This document shows, piece after piece, positions 51,395 to 59,780 of a stretch of DNA of 64,000 nt (position 1 is the stretch's first letter; each line of letters opens with the position of its first letter). Source of the stretch: Metabacillus bambusae (lineage in GTDB: Bacteria > Bacillota > Bacilli > Bacillales > Bacillaceae); the NCBI RefSeq assembly GCF_017497975.1, contig NZ_JAGDEL010000004.1, positions 186,001 through 250,000 on the forward strand, in the 5' to 3' direction. The translations under genes were made by a program, and so were the position numbers. The notes under the pieces are model-generated. The model was given only the letters and a program-made list of their open reading frames with translations. It had not been told where the DNA came from and searched no databases.

Positions 51395-51919
51395 TTAAAA
51401 CCCTAATAAATTTATTGCTTTAATGTTTTCTAAAGGTAATTCAATAGGTTTGGCATGTGTTAGCGAACGAATTGTAACAATCGCATTTTCTTCAGAAATA
51501 ATGACGCCGCGATATTTTTCCACTGATGTTTCAATTTGACAGAGAGTCCGTGGCATATTTTTAGGTAAATTTGTGAAAAACTCAATCTTCTCTACAACAC
51601 TCATTTGTGTAATTGGTTTTCTTTGTTTTCGATACTGTTTTGCAGATTGCTCTTGTTCGACTGGATTTTCTTGAACCGAATCCACCTGAACAGTTGACTT
51701 TATCTCTTCAGGAATTTCTAAAATTTCATTTTCTTGAGGAATCGCCTCCTTTACTATAGATTTCACCTTAGCATCTACGCCATCAACCCTTGGCTTTGAC
51801 TTTGGCTTTGCTTTCTTCACAACAAAGGATTGCATATTGACATTAATGTCTTGATTGTCTGGCTGGACAATATACATAAGAGGTTTCATTTGGTATTTTT
51901 GTTTTTGCTTATTGCTCAT
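51395..51919 (-). CDS. cotO: Spore coat morphogenetic protein CotO
   Basis: 174 residues from the ATG at 51919 (GGAGGTAAAGAA upstream; a longer frame is rejected). Starts MSNKQKQKYQMKPLMYIVQP; a basic, lysine- and glutamate-rich middle leads to a C-terminal domain MSVVEKIEFFTNLPKNMPRT and YRGVIISEENAIVTIRSLTH. CotO controls outer coat assembly. It is convergent to the CotY/Z genes, as in B. subtilis. Confidence 0.8.
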   Translation of the reverse strand: MSNKQKQKYQMKPLMYIVQPDNQDINVNMQSFVVKKAKPKSKPRVDGVDAKVKSIVKEAIPQENEILEIPEEIKSTVQVDSVQENPVEQEQSAKQYRKQRKPITQMSVVEKIEFFTNLPKNMPRTLCQIETSVEKYRGVIISEENAIVTIRSLTHAKPIELPLENIKAINLLGF

Positions 51920-52457
51920 TTCTTTACCTCCAATTTTAAAGAATGTGCACACTCAATATGTTATGCTCAAAAAGTAGGTAATGTGCCTAATTCATTAATG
52001 ATTATTGATAAAACCATTAATCCTAATTTCAATATCCCCACTCACATATTCAATACGAATAATGACATTTTTTGAGAGAAAAGTGGAATAAAATAACCTC
52101 TCAGCTAAAAACATTTAAAATTTACATTAAATTTACTCTCACTTAACAATTTCTTGTTATTGTCGTATTACGTAGAAATTTAAGAGGAAAAGCCGTTACT
52201 GCTTTTAAGAACTTCCCTACATTTTTTTCATCTATAAAAATAACAGACACATACATATTACTTTTTTATCGTAAGAAAAGGTATGATTCCTTACAAACCA
52301 AACTTCCAAAGAGCGACTTATGCTTAACTACTGTTACATGTCGAATATCAATATATGGATGGTTAGCTTAATAAATTTTGTTAGTTCTTTCCCATTTCCT
52401 ACGTCATGACTAAATATACAATAACCTTCAGTAGTGATGGATCAAAGGAGAAAAATC
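51920..52457. other. Intergenic stretch without a gene
   Basis: AT-rich; no frame with a ribosome binding site. It presumably holds the promoters of cotO and of the EAL gene, which I cannot place reliably. Confidence 0.5.
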
Positions 52458-53408
52458 ATGAACAATGTACGTACAGACTTTATCAGTGAAAAGGTTTCTT
52501 TAAAGGATGAATTTATGGATATCCTTAGGAAGAAACAACTCAGCATTCATTTTCAGCCAATTGTTCATTTTCATAGCCATCAGACATATGGGTTTGAGGC
52601 ATTATCAAGAGGACCACAAAATAGTTCTTTTTATAGTCCTTCACGTTTATTTCCGTATGCAGAAAAAGAGGGGTTATTATATTCACTGGAAAAAATCGCA
52701 AGAGAACGTGCATTTGAGGAAAGCAAAGGTATTTTAGAAGGGAAAAAACTATTTATTAACCTAAATTCACAAGTGATTTATGATCGCCAGTTTAATCCTG
52801 GTCATACTATTTCTTTACTACAACATTATGGAATCAACCCTAATAATGTTGTTTTTGAAATTACAGAAAGAAATGCTATACATGACTTTGCTGCATTCAG
52901 GAGTGTATTAAATCATTATCGGGAACAAGGCTTTCAAATTGCAATTGATGATGCTGGAGCTGGTTATTCTTCCTTACAATCAATATCTGAATTGATGCCA
53001 GACTATATTAAGGTTGATCGTTCGTTAATAAGTGGGATTGATCAAAATGAGGTAAAGTCTAATATTTTAGAAGCATTTGTTATGTTTGCCAAGAAAATGA
53101 ATAGTGAAATTATTGCTGAAGGTATTGAAACAGAAGCTGAACTTCAACATGTTATTCATCTAGGGATTGATTATGGTCAAGGCTTTTTTATCGCTAAACC
53201 TAATAATCCGATTCCTTCTATTACAAATTCAGCTCAAAAATGTTTTGACTTGTTGGAACGTAAAAGTAGAAACAAGGCTGTAACTGTTGATATTTCTGAT
53301 GAAATCATTCTTATACAAAACGGGATTGTAATTAAACGTCAGCCCGCAAAAGAGCTTATGGATGACAGTCAAATAAAACTTGCAAAGGTTGTTGAGGCAT
53401 TTTCTTAA
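52458..53408 (+). CDS. EAL-domain cyclic-di-GMP phosphodiesterase-like protein
   Basis: 316 residues from the ATG at 52458, after AAAGGAGAAAAATC (an earlier ATG at 52434 has no site). A single EAL domain: YGFEALSRGP (EAL itself), FEITERNAIHD, AIDDAGAGYSSLQS, PDYIKVDRSLI, IAEGIETEAEL and QGFFIAKP. The metal- and substrate-binding residues of active enzymes are kept, so it may break down cyclic di-GMP. No sensor or membrane part. It stands alone. Confidence 0.88.
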   Translation: MNNVRTDFISEKVSLKDEFMDILRKKQLSIHFQPIVHFHSHQTYGFEALSRGPQNSSFYSPSRLFPYAEKEGLLYSLEKIARERAFEESKGILEGKKLFINLNSQVIYDRQFNPGHTISLLQHYGINPNNVVFEITERNAIHDFAAFRSVLNHYREQGFQIAIDDAGAGYSSLQSISELMPDYIKVDRSLISGIDQNEVKSNILEAFVMFAKKMNSEIIAEGIETEAELQHVIHLGIDYGQGFFIAKPNNPIPSITNSAQKCFDLLERKSRNKAVTVDISDEIILIQNGIVIKRQPAKELMDDSQIKLAKVVEAFS

Positions 53409-53476
53409 ATGCTTGTAGGTAGCATTACAACCATCATAAATAATAGCGCTTTATCCAATACATTCCTCTACTTATG

Positions 53477-53519
53477 TAAAACAAAAACCTAATCCATAAC
53501 GGACTAGGTTTTTGTTTTA
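53477..53519 (+). terminator. Terminator after the EAL gene (target of the MITE)
   Basis: AAAACAAAAACCTA and TAGGTTTTTGTTTT form a perfect stem around ATCCATAACGGAC. The MITE begins directly after its tail. Confidence 0.85.
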
Positions 53520-53739
53520 GGCTCTTTTCTAAAAGATTGTTGCTTTTAAAACAAAAACTAATTCAGGTTGATTGGAGCGGATTGCGAGACTCATGCGGGA
53601 GCAGCGGGACAGGTGAGACTCATGCAGGCGTTTACGCCGAGGAGGTTCACCGCCCGCCCCGCGGAAAGCGAGCAACTCTCGCTGCAATCAACCACACCGC
53701 ATTACTTGGTAAATAGCAACAAAGTTTGCGAAAACAGCC
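53520..53739 (+). mobile_element. MITE copy A (220 bp) with 8-bp target duplication
   Basis: Ends GGCTCTTTTC and GAAAACAGCC are inverted repeats with one mismatch. It is flanked by the perfect direct repeat TTGTTTTA (53512-53519 and 53740-53747). It has a GC-rich middle and no gene. It matches copy B at 59315-59536 in opposite orientation. The GGCTCTTT end and 8-bp duplication resemble the ISL3 family, so it may be moved by such a transposase. Confidence 0.88.
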
Positions 53740-53769
53740 TTGTTTTACATTAAATTAGAATAGGTTCAT

Positions 53770-54543
53770 TTATCCTAAAATATGATAGCCTGAATCAACA
53801 TGTAGATTTTCGCCTGTCATACCTCTTGATAAATCACTAAATAAGAATAAAGCAGTATCGCCAACTTCTTCTGGCGTTGTTGTTCTACGTAATGGTGAAC
53901 GTTCTTCAATTTCTTTTAGAATTGAATTGAAATCACTAATTCCTTTTGCTGAAAGTGTTCGAATTGGACCAGCAGAAATCGAGTTAACGCGAATTCCATC
54001 TTTACCAAGGTCACTAGCTAAATATCTTACACTTGCTTCTAAGGAGGCTTTTGCTACACCCATTACGTTGTAGTTAGGTAGAACACGCTCTCCACCAAGG
54101 TATGTTAATGTAACTATGCTACCGCCTTCAGTCATAAGACCTCTTGCTTCCTTCGCAACAGCTGTTAAAGAATATGAACTAATATTTTGCGCTAGTAAGA
54201 AACCATCGCGAGTAGTATTTAAATATTCGCCTTGCAGTTCCTCTTTGTGGGCAAATGCGATACAGTGTGCAACACCGTGGATCACACCTACTTCTTCTTT
54301 AATTGCAGTAAAGCATGTTTTTACTTCTTCATCATTTGTTACATCACAAGGTAAAACAATTGAATCATTACGCTCTAAAGATTCAGCTAAGTCACGTACC
54401 GATTTCTCTAAACGTTCCCCTGCATATGTAAAGATTAGTCTAGCACCAGCATTATGTAAAGAACGTGCAATCCCCCATGCGATGCTACGTTTATTCGCTA
54501 CTCCCATAACCACAATATTGCGTCCATTAAGTGATAAACTCAT
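53770..54543 (-). CDS. fabI: Enoyl-[acyl-carrier-protein] reductase (NADH)
   Basis: 257 residues from the ATG at 54543, which has AGGAGG 6 nt upstream; the ATG at 54549 abuts that site. It is an FabI-type short-chain reductase: GVANKRSIAWGIARSL (nucleotide site), HCIAFAHKEELQGEYLNTTR, the YNVMGVAKASLEASVRYLA motif (YxxxxxxK catalytic pair) and SISAGPIRTLSAKGI. It reduces the enoyl-ACP double bond in each round of fatty acid synthesis. Next to the thi genes as in B. subtilis. Confidence 0.95.
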   Translation of the reverse strand: MSLSLNGRNIVVMGVANKRSIAWGIARSLHNAGARLIFTYAGERLEKSVRDLAESLERNDSIVLPCDVTNDEEVKTCFTAIKEEVGVIHGVAHCIAFAHKEELQGEYLNTTRDGFLLAQNISSYSLTAVAKEARGLMTEGGSIVTLTYLGGERVLPNYNVMGVAKASLEASVRYLASDLGKDGIRVNSISAGPIRTLSAKGISDFNSILKEIEERSPLRRTTTPEEVGDTALFLFSDLSRGMTGENLHVDSGYHILG

Positions 54544-54572
54544 GTACATCCTCCTAATATTAATACATGTTA

Positions 54573-54589
54573 TTAGTACCTGGTTATAA
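54573..54589. promoter_or_regulatory. Candidate FapR operator at the fabI promoter
   Basis: TTAGTACCTGGTTATAA resembles the FapR palindrome TTAGTACCTGATACTAA with 3 mismatches. A minus-strand -10 box TATAAT lies just beside it (54589-54594). FapR is the malonyl-CoA-sensing repressor of fatty acid genes. Confidence 0.6.
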
Positions 54590-54730
54590 TTATAGCATTA
54601 ATTTACTTGAAGTGCTAGAGATGAAAAGTAGTGGCACCTCTAATTAAATGAGACGGCGATTTTGCAATTTTGAAGTGGAATGTTGCAACTTTGAAGTAGA
54701 ATGTTGCAAATTCAAAAGATAATCTTGCAA

Positions 54731-55435
54731 CTATTGGGAGGATTTTTGCAACTTACTACAAAAATCTTGCAAACTTTTCGATTTACTATCCTCACCTATT
54801 TTCCGAAATGCAGCAGCAGCTTGCTCAGGTGATTTAGCTTGACTAATACCACTTATAATAGCAACTCCATTTGCACCAGCCTTGTATACATTCGTTGCAT
54901 TCTCCAATGTAATCCCACCAATTCCTACAATCGGAAAATCACTTAATCCTGATGTTCTAATTTGTGTGATAAGTTCAGGTCCAACAACAGCATGTGCATC
55001 AGCTTTCGTTTTTGTTGAATACATCGGACCTACACCGATATAGTTAGCCCCATCCTTCACAGCTTGTTTCGCCTCTTCAACTGAATGTGTAGATATTCCT
55101 AACCACTTATCATGTCCGATTTGCTTTCTCGTAAGTAATGGATCACGGTCATCTTGCCCAATATGAACCCCGTCTGCCCCTAGCTCTATTGCAAGCTCAA
55201 TATCATCATTCACTATAAAAGGAACTTTATACTGTTTACAGAGCTTTCTTAAGCTGTTTCCTAAATAAATACACTCATGGCCAACTAAACAGCCTACACC
55301 TTTTTCTCTAAACTGAAAAAGCGTGACCCCACCCTCTAATGCCTCATATAAGGTTTTCTCAGGATCAAGATCACGACAATTTGTTGAACCCATAACAAAG
55401 TATACCTTTAATGCATCTCCAATTTTCATGATCAT
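54731..55435 (-). CDS. thiE: Thiamine-phosphate synthase
   Basis: 234 residues. TIM barrel with LYEALEGGVTLFQFREKG, FIVNDDIELAIELGADGVHIGQDD, YIGVGPMYSTKTKADAH and FPIVGIGGITLENATNVYKAGANGVAIISG, all ThiE hallmarks including the phosphate-binding end. It joins the thiazole and pyrimidine halves of thiamine. It is the last gene of the thiamine run but separated from thiF by a long terminator, so it may be made at a lower level or from its own promoter. Confidence 0.92.
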   Translation of the reverse strand: MIMKIGDALKVYFVMGSTNCRDLDPEKTLYEALEGGVTLFQFREKGVGCLVGHECIYLGNSLRKLCKQYKVPFIVNDDIELAIELGADGVHIGQDDRDPLLTRKQIGHDKWLGISTHSVEEAKQAVKDGANYIGVGPMYSTKTKADAHAVVGPELITQIRTSGLSDFPIVGIGGITLENATNVYKAGANGVAIISGISQAKSPEQAAAAFRKIGEDSKSKSLQDFCSKLQKSSQ

Positions 55436-55454
55436 TTACTCCTTTTACTCATAA

Positions 55455-55527
55455 TAAAAGACTGACTCTATAGACGAATACTCTTTACACAAAACGTAAG
55501 TGTGTAAAAAATATAAGAGTCAGTCTT
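55455..55527 (-). terminator. Long hairpin terminator between thiF and thiE
   Basis: AAAGACTGACTCT and AGAGTCAGTCTTTT pair across about 50 nt, with ACAC/GTGT pairing inside. It separates thiF from thiE. Confidence 0.75.
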
Positions 55528-55547
55528 TTCACCTTTCTCCCTTTAAC

Positions 55548-56564
55548 TTAACCGATGTAGCGATGGTATATCGTTTTGGCCTCGGCAATATCCTTTGTTC
55601 CATGGATAAGTGCACGTCCATCCTTAAAAAGGACAACTCGATGCTCTCCAAATGTAAACGACATTAAAAATGGGTTTTCTAAAAATGCATCTGCTATTGG
55701 TTTAATTCGTTTAGAAATATTCTCAAATGAGATCTGCTTTCCATTCGTTGGCCTAATCTGAACAGTATCTCTTCCACATAGTACTGCTGCTTTCGTTTCT
55801 TTCTCAGCTGTTAAATATGGGTATACTGGATTTGTCCCACAAGTAGGACATGCATCATTTTTTAAACGATCCATATTAATCGATGAATATTGATTTTTCC
55901 AAAGGTCAAATGACACGAGCTTACTACGAAGGTTTTCTTCATCTTCGACAAGCAGCTTTAACACCTCTGCTGTTTGATGTGACGTAACCATGCTAACAAT
56001 AGGTGAAATGACACCAACTGTATCACAAGTCATACCATCAAAGGGGATATGCTTTAATAAACAATGAAGACACGGTGTTTTCTTAGGGATCACGGTAAAG
56101 GAAAGACCATAGCTCCCAACAACTCCACCGTAAATCCACGGTATGTTATGTTTTAATGAAACATCATTGATCAATAGCCTTGTTTCGAAATTATCGGTTG
56201 AATCAACGATGACATCGACCCCATCCAGCCACTCCTCAATGTTAGCGGAGGTAACATCTTCAACAAATGCTTGAACTTCAACCTCTGAATTGATTTCATG
56301 TAGATGGGTTTTCGTAGCAATCGCCTTCGGAATACGATTGCTTGCATCTTTTTCAACGTATAGCTGTTGTCTTTGTAAATTGCTCCACTCCACATAATCA
56401 CGGTCAATAATTGTTAATTTTCCGATCCCAGCTCGTGCAATCATCTCAGCATTGGCCGTGCCTAGCGCACCTGCACCCACAATTAGCACATGCTTATTCT
56501 TGATCTTTTCTTGACCGCTCTCTCCAATTGGAGCAAATAATTGTTGTCTTGAGTAGCGTTCCAT
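55548..56564 (-). CDS. thiF: Sulfur-carrier adenylyltransferase of thiazole synthesis
   Basis: 338 residues. ThiF/MoeB/E1-like: VLIVGAGALGTANAEMIARA nucleotide site near residue 30, RDYVEWSNLQRQQLY, DSTDNFETRLLINDVS and a zinc site with CLHC near residue 178 and CPTCG near residue 240. It adenylates the ThiS C terminus so sulfur can be loaded. Its ATG overlaps the thiG stop by one base. Confidence 0.93.
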   Translation of the reverse strand: MERYSRQQLFAPIGESGQEKIKNKHVLIVGAGALGTANAEMIARAGIGKLTIIDRDYVEWSNLQRQQLYVEKDASNRIPKAIATKTHLHEINSEVEVQAFVEDVTSANIEEWLDGVDVIVDSTDNFETRLLINDVSLKHNIPWIYGGVVGSYGLSFTVIPKKTPCLHCLLKHIPFDGMTCDTVGVISPIVSMVTSHQTAEVLKLLVEDEENLRSKLVSFDLWKNQYSSINMDRLKNDACPTCGTNPVYPYLTAEKETKAAVLCGRDTVQIRPTNGKQISFENISKRIKPIADAFLENPFLMSFTFGEHRVVLFKDGRALIHGTKDIAEAKTIYHRYIG

Positions 56565-57331
56565 TAAGTTGTCATCATTCCTTCTGTTGGACTGCTAGCT
56601 GTTGCATATTCTTTTTTAGGAATTCTACCAGCTTCAAATCCAAGTCTGCCGGCTTCAATTGCAAGCTTCATTGCGACCGCCATTTTTATTGGATCCTGTG
56701 CAGCAGAAACAGCTGTATTTAATAAAACTCCATCTGCACCAAGCTCCATAGCTAATGATGCATCAGAAGGTGACCCAATACCAGCATCCACGATAACAGG
56801 GACTTTTGATTGTTCAATAATAAATTGAAGATTCAACGGATTAAGTATTCCTTGACCAGATCCGATTGGTGAAGCACCAGGCATAATCGCGTGTACACCT
56901 AATTCTTCTAATCTTCTTGCCAACACAACATCATCTGATGTGTAAGGTAACACGATAAACCCTTCTTCTAATAACATTTCACTTGCTTTTAAGGTTTCTA
57001 CTGGATCAGGAAGTAATGAACGCCAGCAGCCAATTACCTCTACTTTTATCATGTCACATAATCCTGATGCTTTTGCAAGTCTAGCAATTCTTACTGCCTC
57101 TTCAGCTGTTTTAGCCCCGGCAGTATTAGGTAATAGAGTATACTTTGAAACATCAAGCTGCTCTAAAAAGTTTGGTTGTGATTCTTCAAAAATATTCATT
57201 CGACGAACAGCAAATGTTAAGATTTCAGACTCAGATTGTGCCACCGCTTCCTTTTGAACCTCAAATGATGGATATTTACCAGTACCTAATAATAATCTTG
57301 ATTGGAATGTTTTATCAGCAATTTTTAACAT
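56564..57331 (-). CDS. thiG: Thiazole synthase
   Basis: 255 residues, TIM barrel. [20 protein letters not shown] at the start, the Schiff-base lysine in [53 protein letters not shown] and the [20 protein letters not shown] end. It makes the thiazole phosphate from deoxyxylulose phosphate, ThiS-thiocarboxylate and dehydroglycine. Confidence 0.95.
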   Translation of the reverse strand: MLKIADKTFQSRLLLGTGKYPSFEVQKEAVAQSESEILTFAVRRMNIFEESQPNFLEQLDVSKYTLLPNTAGAKTAEEAVRIARLAKASGLCDMIKVEVIGCWRSLLPDPVETLKASEMLLEEGFIVLPYTSDDVVLARRLEELGVHAIMPGASPIGSGQGILNPLNLQFIIEQSKVPVIVDAGIGSPSDASLAMELGADGVLLNTAVSAAQDPIKMAVAMKLAIEAGRLGFEAGRIPKKEYATASSPTEGMMTT

Positions 57332-57335
57332 GTTA

Positions 57336-57539
57336 TCATCCTCCTCCTACAAAATGAACAAGTTCAACTTCATCACCGTTCTGTATATCAGTTGATTTAT
57401 ATTGGTCTTTTAAAATGATTTCTCGATTATGCTCGACAATGACAAGTCGATCCTCTAGCTTATAAAAAGCTAATAGCTGTTGAATCGTCTGAATGTCACC
57501 GCTTAATTCTACGATTTCACCATTCAATTTAATGCTCAT
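57336..57539 (-). CDS. thiS: Sulfur carrier protein ThiS
   Basis: 67 residues with the ubiquitin-like fold and the diglycine end ([10 protein letters not shown]) that carries the thiocarboxylate. It gives sulfur to ThiG. It lies 4 nt from both neighbours, so the three genes are translated together. Confidence 0.93.
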   Translation of the reverse strand: MSIKLNGEIVELSGDIQTIQQLLAFYKLEDRLVIVEHNREIILKDQYKSTDIQNGDEVELVHFVGGG

Positions 57540-57543
57540 CTTT

Positions 57544-58662
57544 TCACCTCATTGTTTGCACTTGAAGTCTATTAATTGAAAATGCTTTCACATAGTCTTC
57601 ATTTTGTTTCCTATTTAAAATAAGATCTCTAATCATCAACCCTGTTTGCGGTGCTAATAAGATACCATTTCGATAATGGCCGGTTGCAAAATAAATATTT
57701 TCACCTTCAGGATGCTGACCAATGTAAGGTTTTCCATCAACTGTTTGTGGCCTTAAGCCTGCCCATGTATCAATAAGCTGTGCTGAAGAAATGCTAGGTA
57801 TAATTGGTGTTACTTTTTCAATGAGAGATTGGATTCCACCAATTGTTGGCACTGTACTCCAATCATCCTCAACCATCGTCGCACCAATGACAAATCTCCC
57901 ATCACCTTTTGGTACGATATAGCAATGATCATAAAAAATTGTTTTTTCCAAGTCAATATCATTGCTTTTAATAGCCAGACATTCCCCTTTTACAGGATTT
58001 ATTCCTGCATATAAACCTAATTTCTTAAAGAAATGTCCACTCCAAACTCCATTTGCGATGACAACGTTTTTACAAACAAAATCAGTGAGCGGAGTAGATA
58101 GAGTGTATTCCTGAGCTGCTGTTTTCTTTATTTCATGTACTGGTGTATTCTCTAAAATCGTTGCTCCTAGTAAGCTAGCAGACTTTGAAAATGCTGCACA
58201 AACATGGTATGGTGATACATGCCCGTCCTCTGGTATGTAAAGTGCACCTTTAATAGTTGCTGATAGAGTAGTTTCTCGCTCTAGTACTACCTCTTTTGAG
58301 TGCCATTCCACTGATTCATGATGCTTCACAACATCCTTTAAAGCAGCAGCTTCAGTATCTGTCATAGCTAGCTTATACATTCCTTTATCTACTAGCTGTA
58401 TATCAACCTGTGAAATTTGCGAAAGTTCGTCACGTAGTACATGGTAGTGTCGTTGACTCTCTTTTGCAAATTGAAAGAATGCATCATTGTTTTCTAGCTC
58501 TGAATTTGCACCAAGCATACCAGCTGCAGCACTTGTCGCACCATTCCCTATCTTATTACTTTCTAAAACAAGGACAGATACGCCTTCTTTTGCTAATTGA
58601 TAGGCGATCGATTGACCAATGATACCACCACCAATGATTCCTACCTCAAATTGTGTTTTCAT
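57544..58662 (-). CDS. thiO: Glycine oxidase
   Basis: 372 residues, FAD-dependent. GIIGGGIIGQSIAYQLAKEG (Rossmann) near residue 8, SAAAGMLGANSELENNDAFF, and DTWAGLRPQTVDGKPYIGQH near residue 312. It oxidises glycine to dehydroglycine for ThiG. Its start overlaps the tenI stop by 17 nt. Confidence 0.92.
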   Translation of the reverse strand: MKTQFEVGIIGGGIIGQSIAYQLAKEGVSVLVLESNKIGNGATSAAAGMLGANSELENNDAFFQFAKESQRHYHVLRDELSQISQVDIQLVDKGMYKLAMTDTEAAALKDVVKHHESVEWHSKEVVLERETTLSATIKGALYIPEDGHVSPYHVCAAFSKSASLLGATILENTPVHEIKKTAAQEYTLSTPLTDFVCKNVVIANGVWSGHFFKKLGLYAGINPVKGECLAIKSNDIDLEKTIFYDHCYIVPKGDGRFVIGATMVEDDWSTVPTIGGIQSLIEKVTPIIPSISSAQLIDTWAGLRPQTVDGKPYIGQHPEGENIYFATGHYRNGILLAPQTGLMIRDLILNRKQNEDYVKAFSINRLQVQTMR

Positions 58663-59275
58663 GGTTTCCCACCTCTACTAAACTCAATCTTAATTCCTGT
58701 AAAGCATTCTGAGGATTGTCGCTTGCTATTACATAGGACATAACCGCAATGCCACTCAAATTCACCCCTGATAGCATTGGTATGGTATTAGGAATAATTC
58801 CACCAATCGCGATGACAGGAATTCGTACACTTTGACATATTTCAGCTACTTGTTGTACCCCTCGAGGAGCTAAGTTTGGTTTCGAATTTGTTGGAAAAAT
58901 ATGCCCAAATAAAAGATAATCCGCACCTGCTTTTTCACATTCAATTGCTTCTTGCAAAGAATGCACAGATCGACCGATCTTTAATGAAGGATCCATGCGC
59001 CTAACCTTTTCGATAGGAAAGCTATGTCCTGGTAAGTGAACATTAGGAATTTCGTGCAATAGTGCGACATCAAGTCGATCATTAATAACTAGCTTACTTT
59101 TCGGTACTCCGTTGTTTAGTAAGAGCGAGACAATCTCCATTATTTCCGATACTGATTTCGTTCTTTCACGTATATGGATATAATCTACTTCATCGTGAAT
59201 CATTAACATTCGTTTTGTTAATTCACTAACTGTCTGTTTCCCGTCAGATATGACATGAATCTCCAACTTTTTCAC
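58646..59275 (-). CDS. tenI: Thiazole tautomerase
   Basis: 209 residues, a ThiE-like TIM barrel. Landmarks are DYIHIRERTKSVSEIMEIVS, LVINDRLDVALLHEIPNVHL, ADYLLFGHIFPTNSKPN and GVNLSGIAVMSYVIAS. TenI isomerises the thiazole product rather than coupling it; it lacks the FREK of ThiE. First gene of the run, directly after MITE copy B and the TPP riboswitch. Confidence 0.9.
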   Translation of the reverse strand: MKKLEIHVISDGKQTVSELTKRMLMIHDEVDYIHIRERTKSVSEIMEIVSLLLNNGVPKSKLVINDRLDVALLHEIPNVHLPGHSFPIEKVRRMDPSLKIGRSVHSLQEAIECEKAGADYLLFGHIFPTNSKPNLAPRGVQQVAEICQSVRIPVIAIGGIIPNTIPMLSGVNLSGIAVMSYVIASDNPQNALQELRLSLVEVGNHENTI

Positions 59276-59314
59276 CTTAATTCATTTTTCTTATGGAATT
59301 CCTTTAAATATAAA

Positions 59315-59536
59315 GGCTGTTTTCGCAAACTTTGATGCTATTTACCCAGTAGTGCGGTAAGGTTGATTGCAGCGAGAGATGCTCGCTTTCCGCGGGGCGG
59401 GCGGTGAGCCTCCTCGGCGTAAACGCCTGTGGGGTCTCACCTGTCCCGCTACTCCCGCAGGAGTCTCGCACTTCCGCTCTAATCAACCTCTTAAACAGTT
59501 TTAGTTTTAAAAGCAACGATCTCTTAGAAAAGAGCC
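59315..59536 (-). mobile_element. MITE copy B (222 bp) with 8-bp target duplication, inside the thi leader
   Basis: Inverted copy of 53520-53739 with matching ends, flanked by the perfect direct repeat AATATAAA (59307-59314 and 59537-59544). It lies between the terminator of the TPP riboswitch and tenI, so every thi transcript must pass through it. Confidence 0.88.
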
Positions 59537-59545
59537 AATATAAAA

Positions 59546-59574
59546 AAACCACTTTCCGGGTAAGAAAGTGGTTT
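59546..59574 (-). terminator. TPP riboswitch terminator
   Basis: AAACCACTTTC and GAAAGTGGTTT form an 11-bp stem followed by TTTTA on the minus strand, ahead of MITE copy B. Confidence 0.88.
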
Positions 59575-59599
59575 ACATACATAGTTGTTATATGCCGTA

Positions 59600-59698
59600 A
59601 TCCACTTCCCTACGCTGGTACAAACCAGATCAGGTTATAAGGGTTTAAAAGAAACACTTTAATCTCAGCCCCTTTATTGGGGATCCCCTAGCGGTCTT
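59600..59698 (-). ncRNA. TPP (THI-box) riboswitch controlling the thiamine genes
   Basis: On the minus strand: CCGCTAGGGG, GGGGCTGAGA, ACCCTTATAACCTGATCTGG, ACCAGCGTAGGGAAGTGG, with P1 pairing CCGCT/AGTGG. All conserved thi-box blocks are present in order. It senses thiamine pyrophosphate and stops transcription at the adjacent terminator. Confidence 0.93.
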
Positions 59699-59780
59699 AT
59701 TATTGACTTATATCTATCATACCAAATGTTTTTTAACTTTCAAGGGAAACTTCTTAAACATTCAGATATTACAAATGAAA

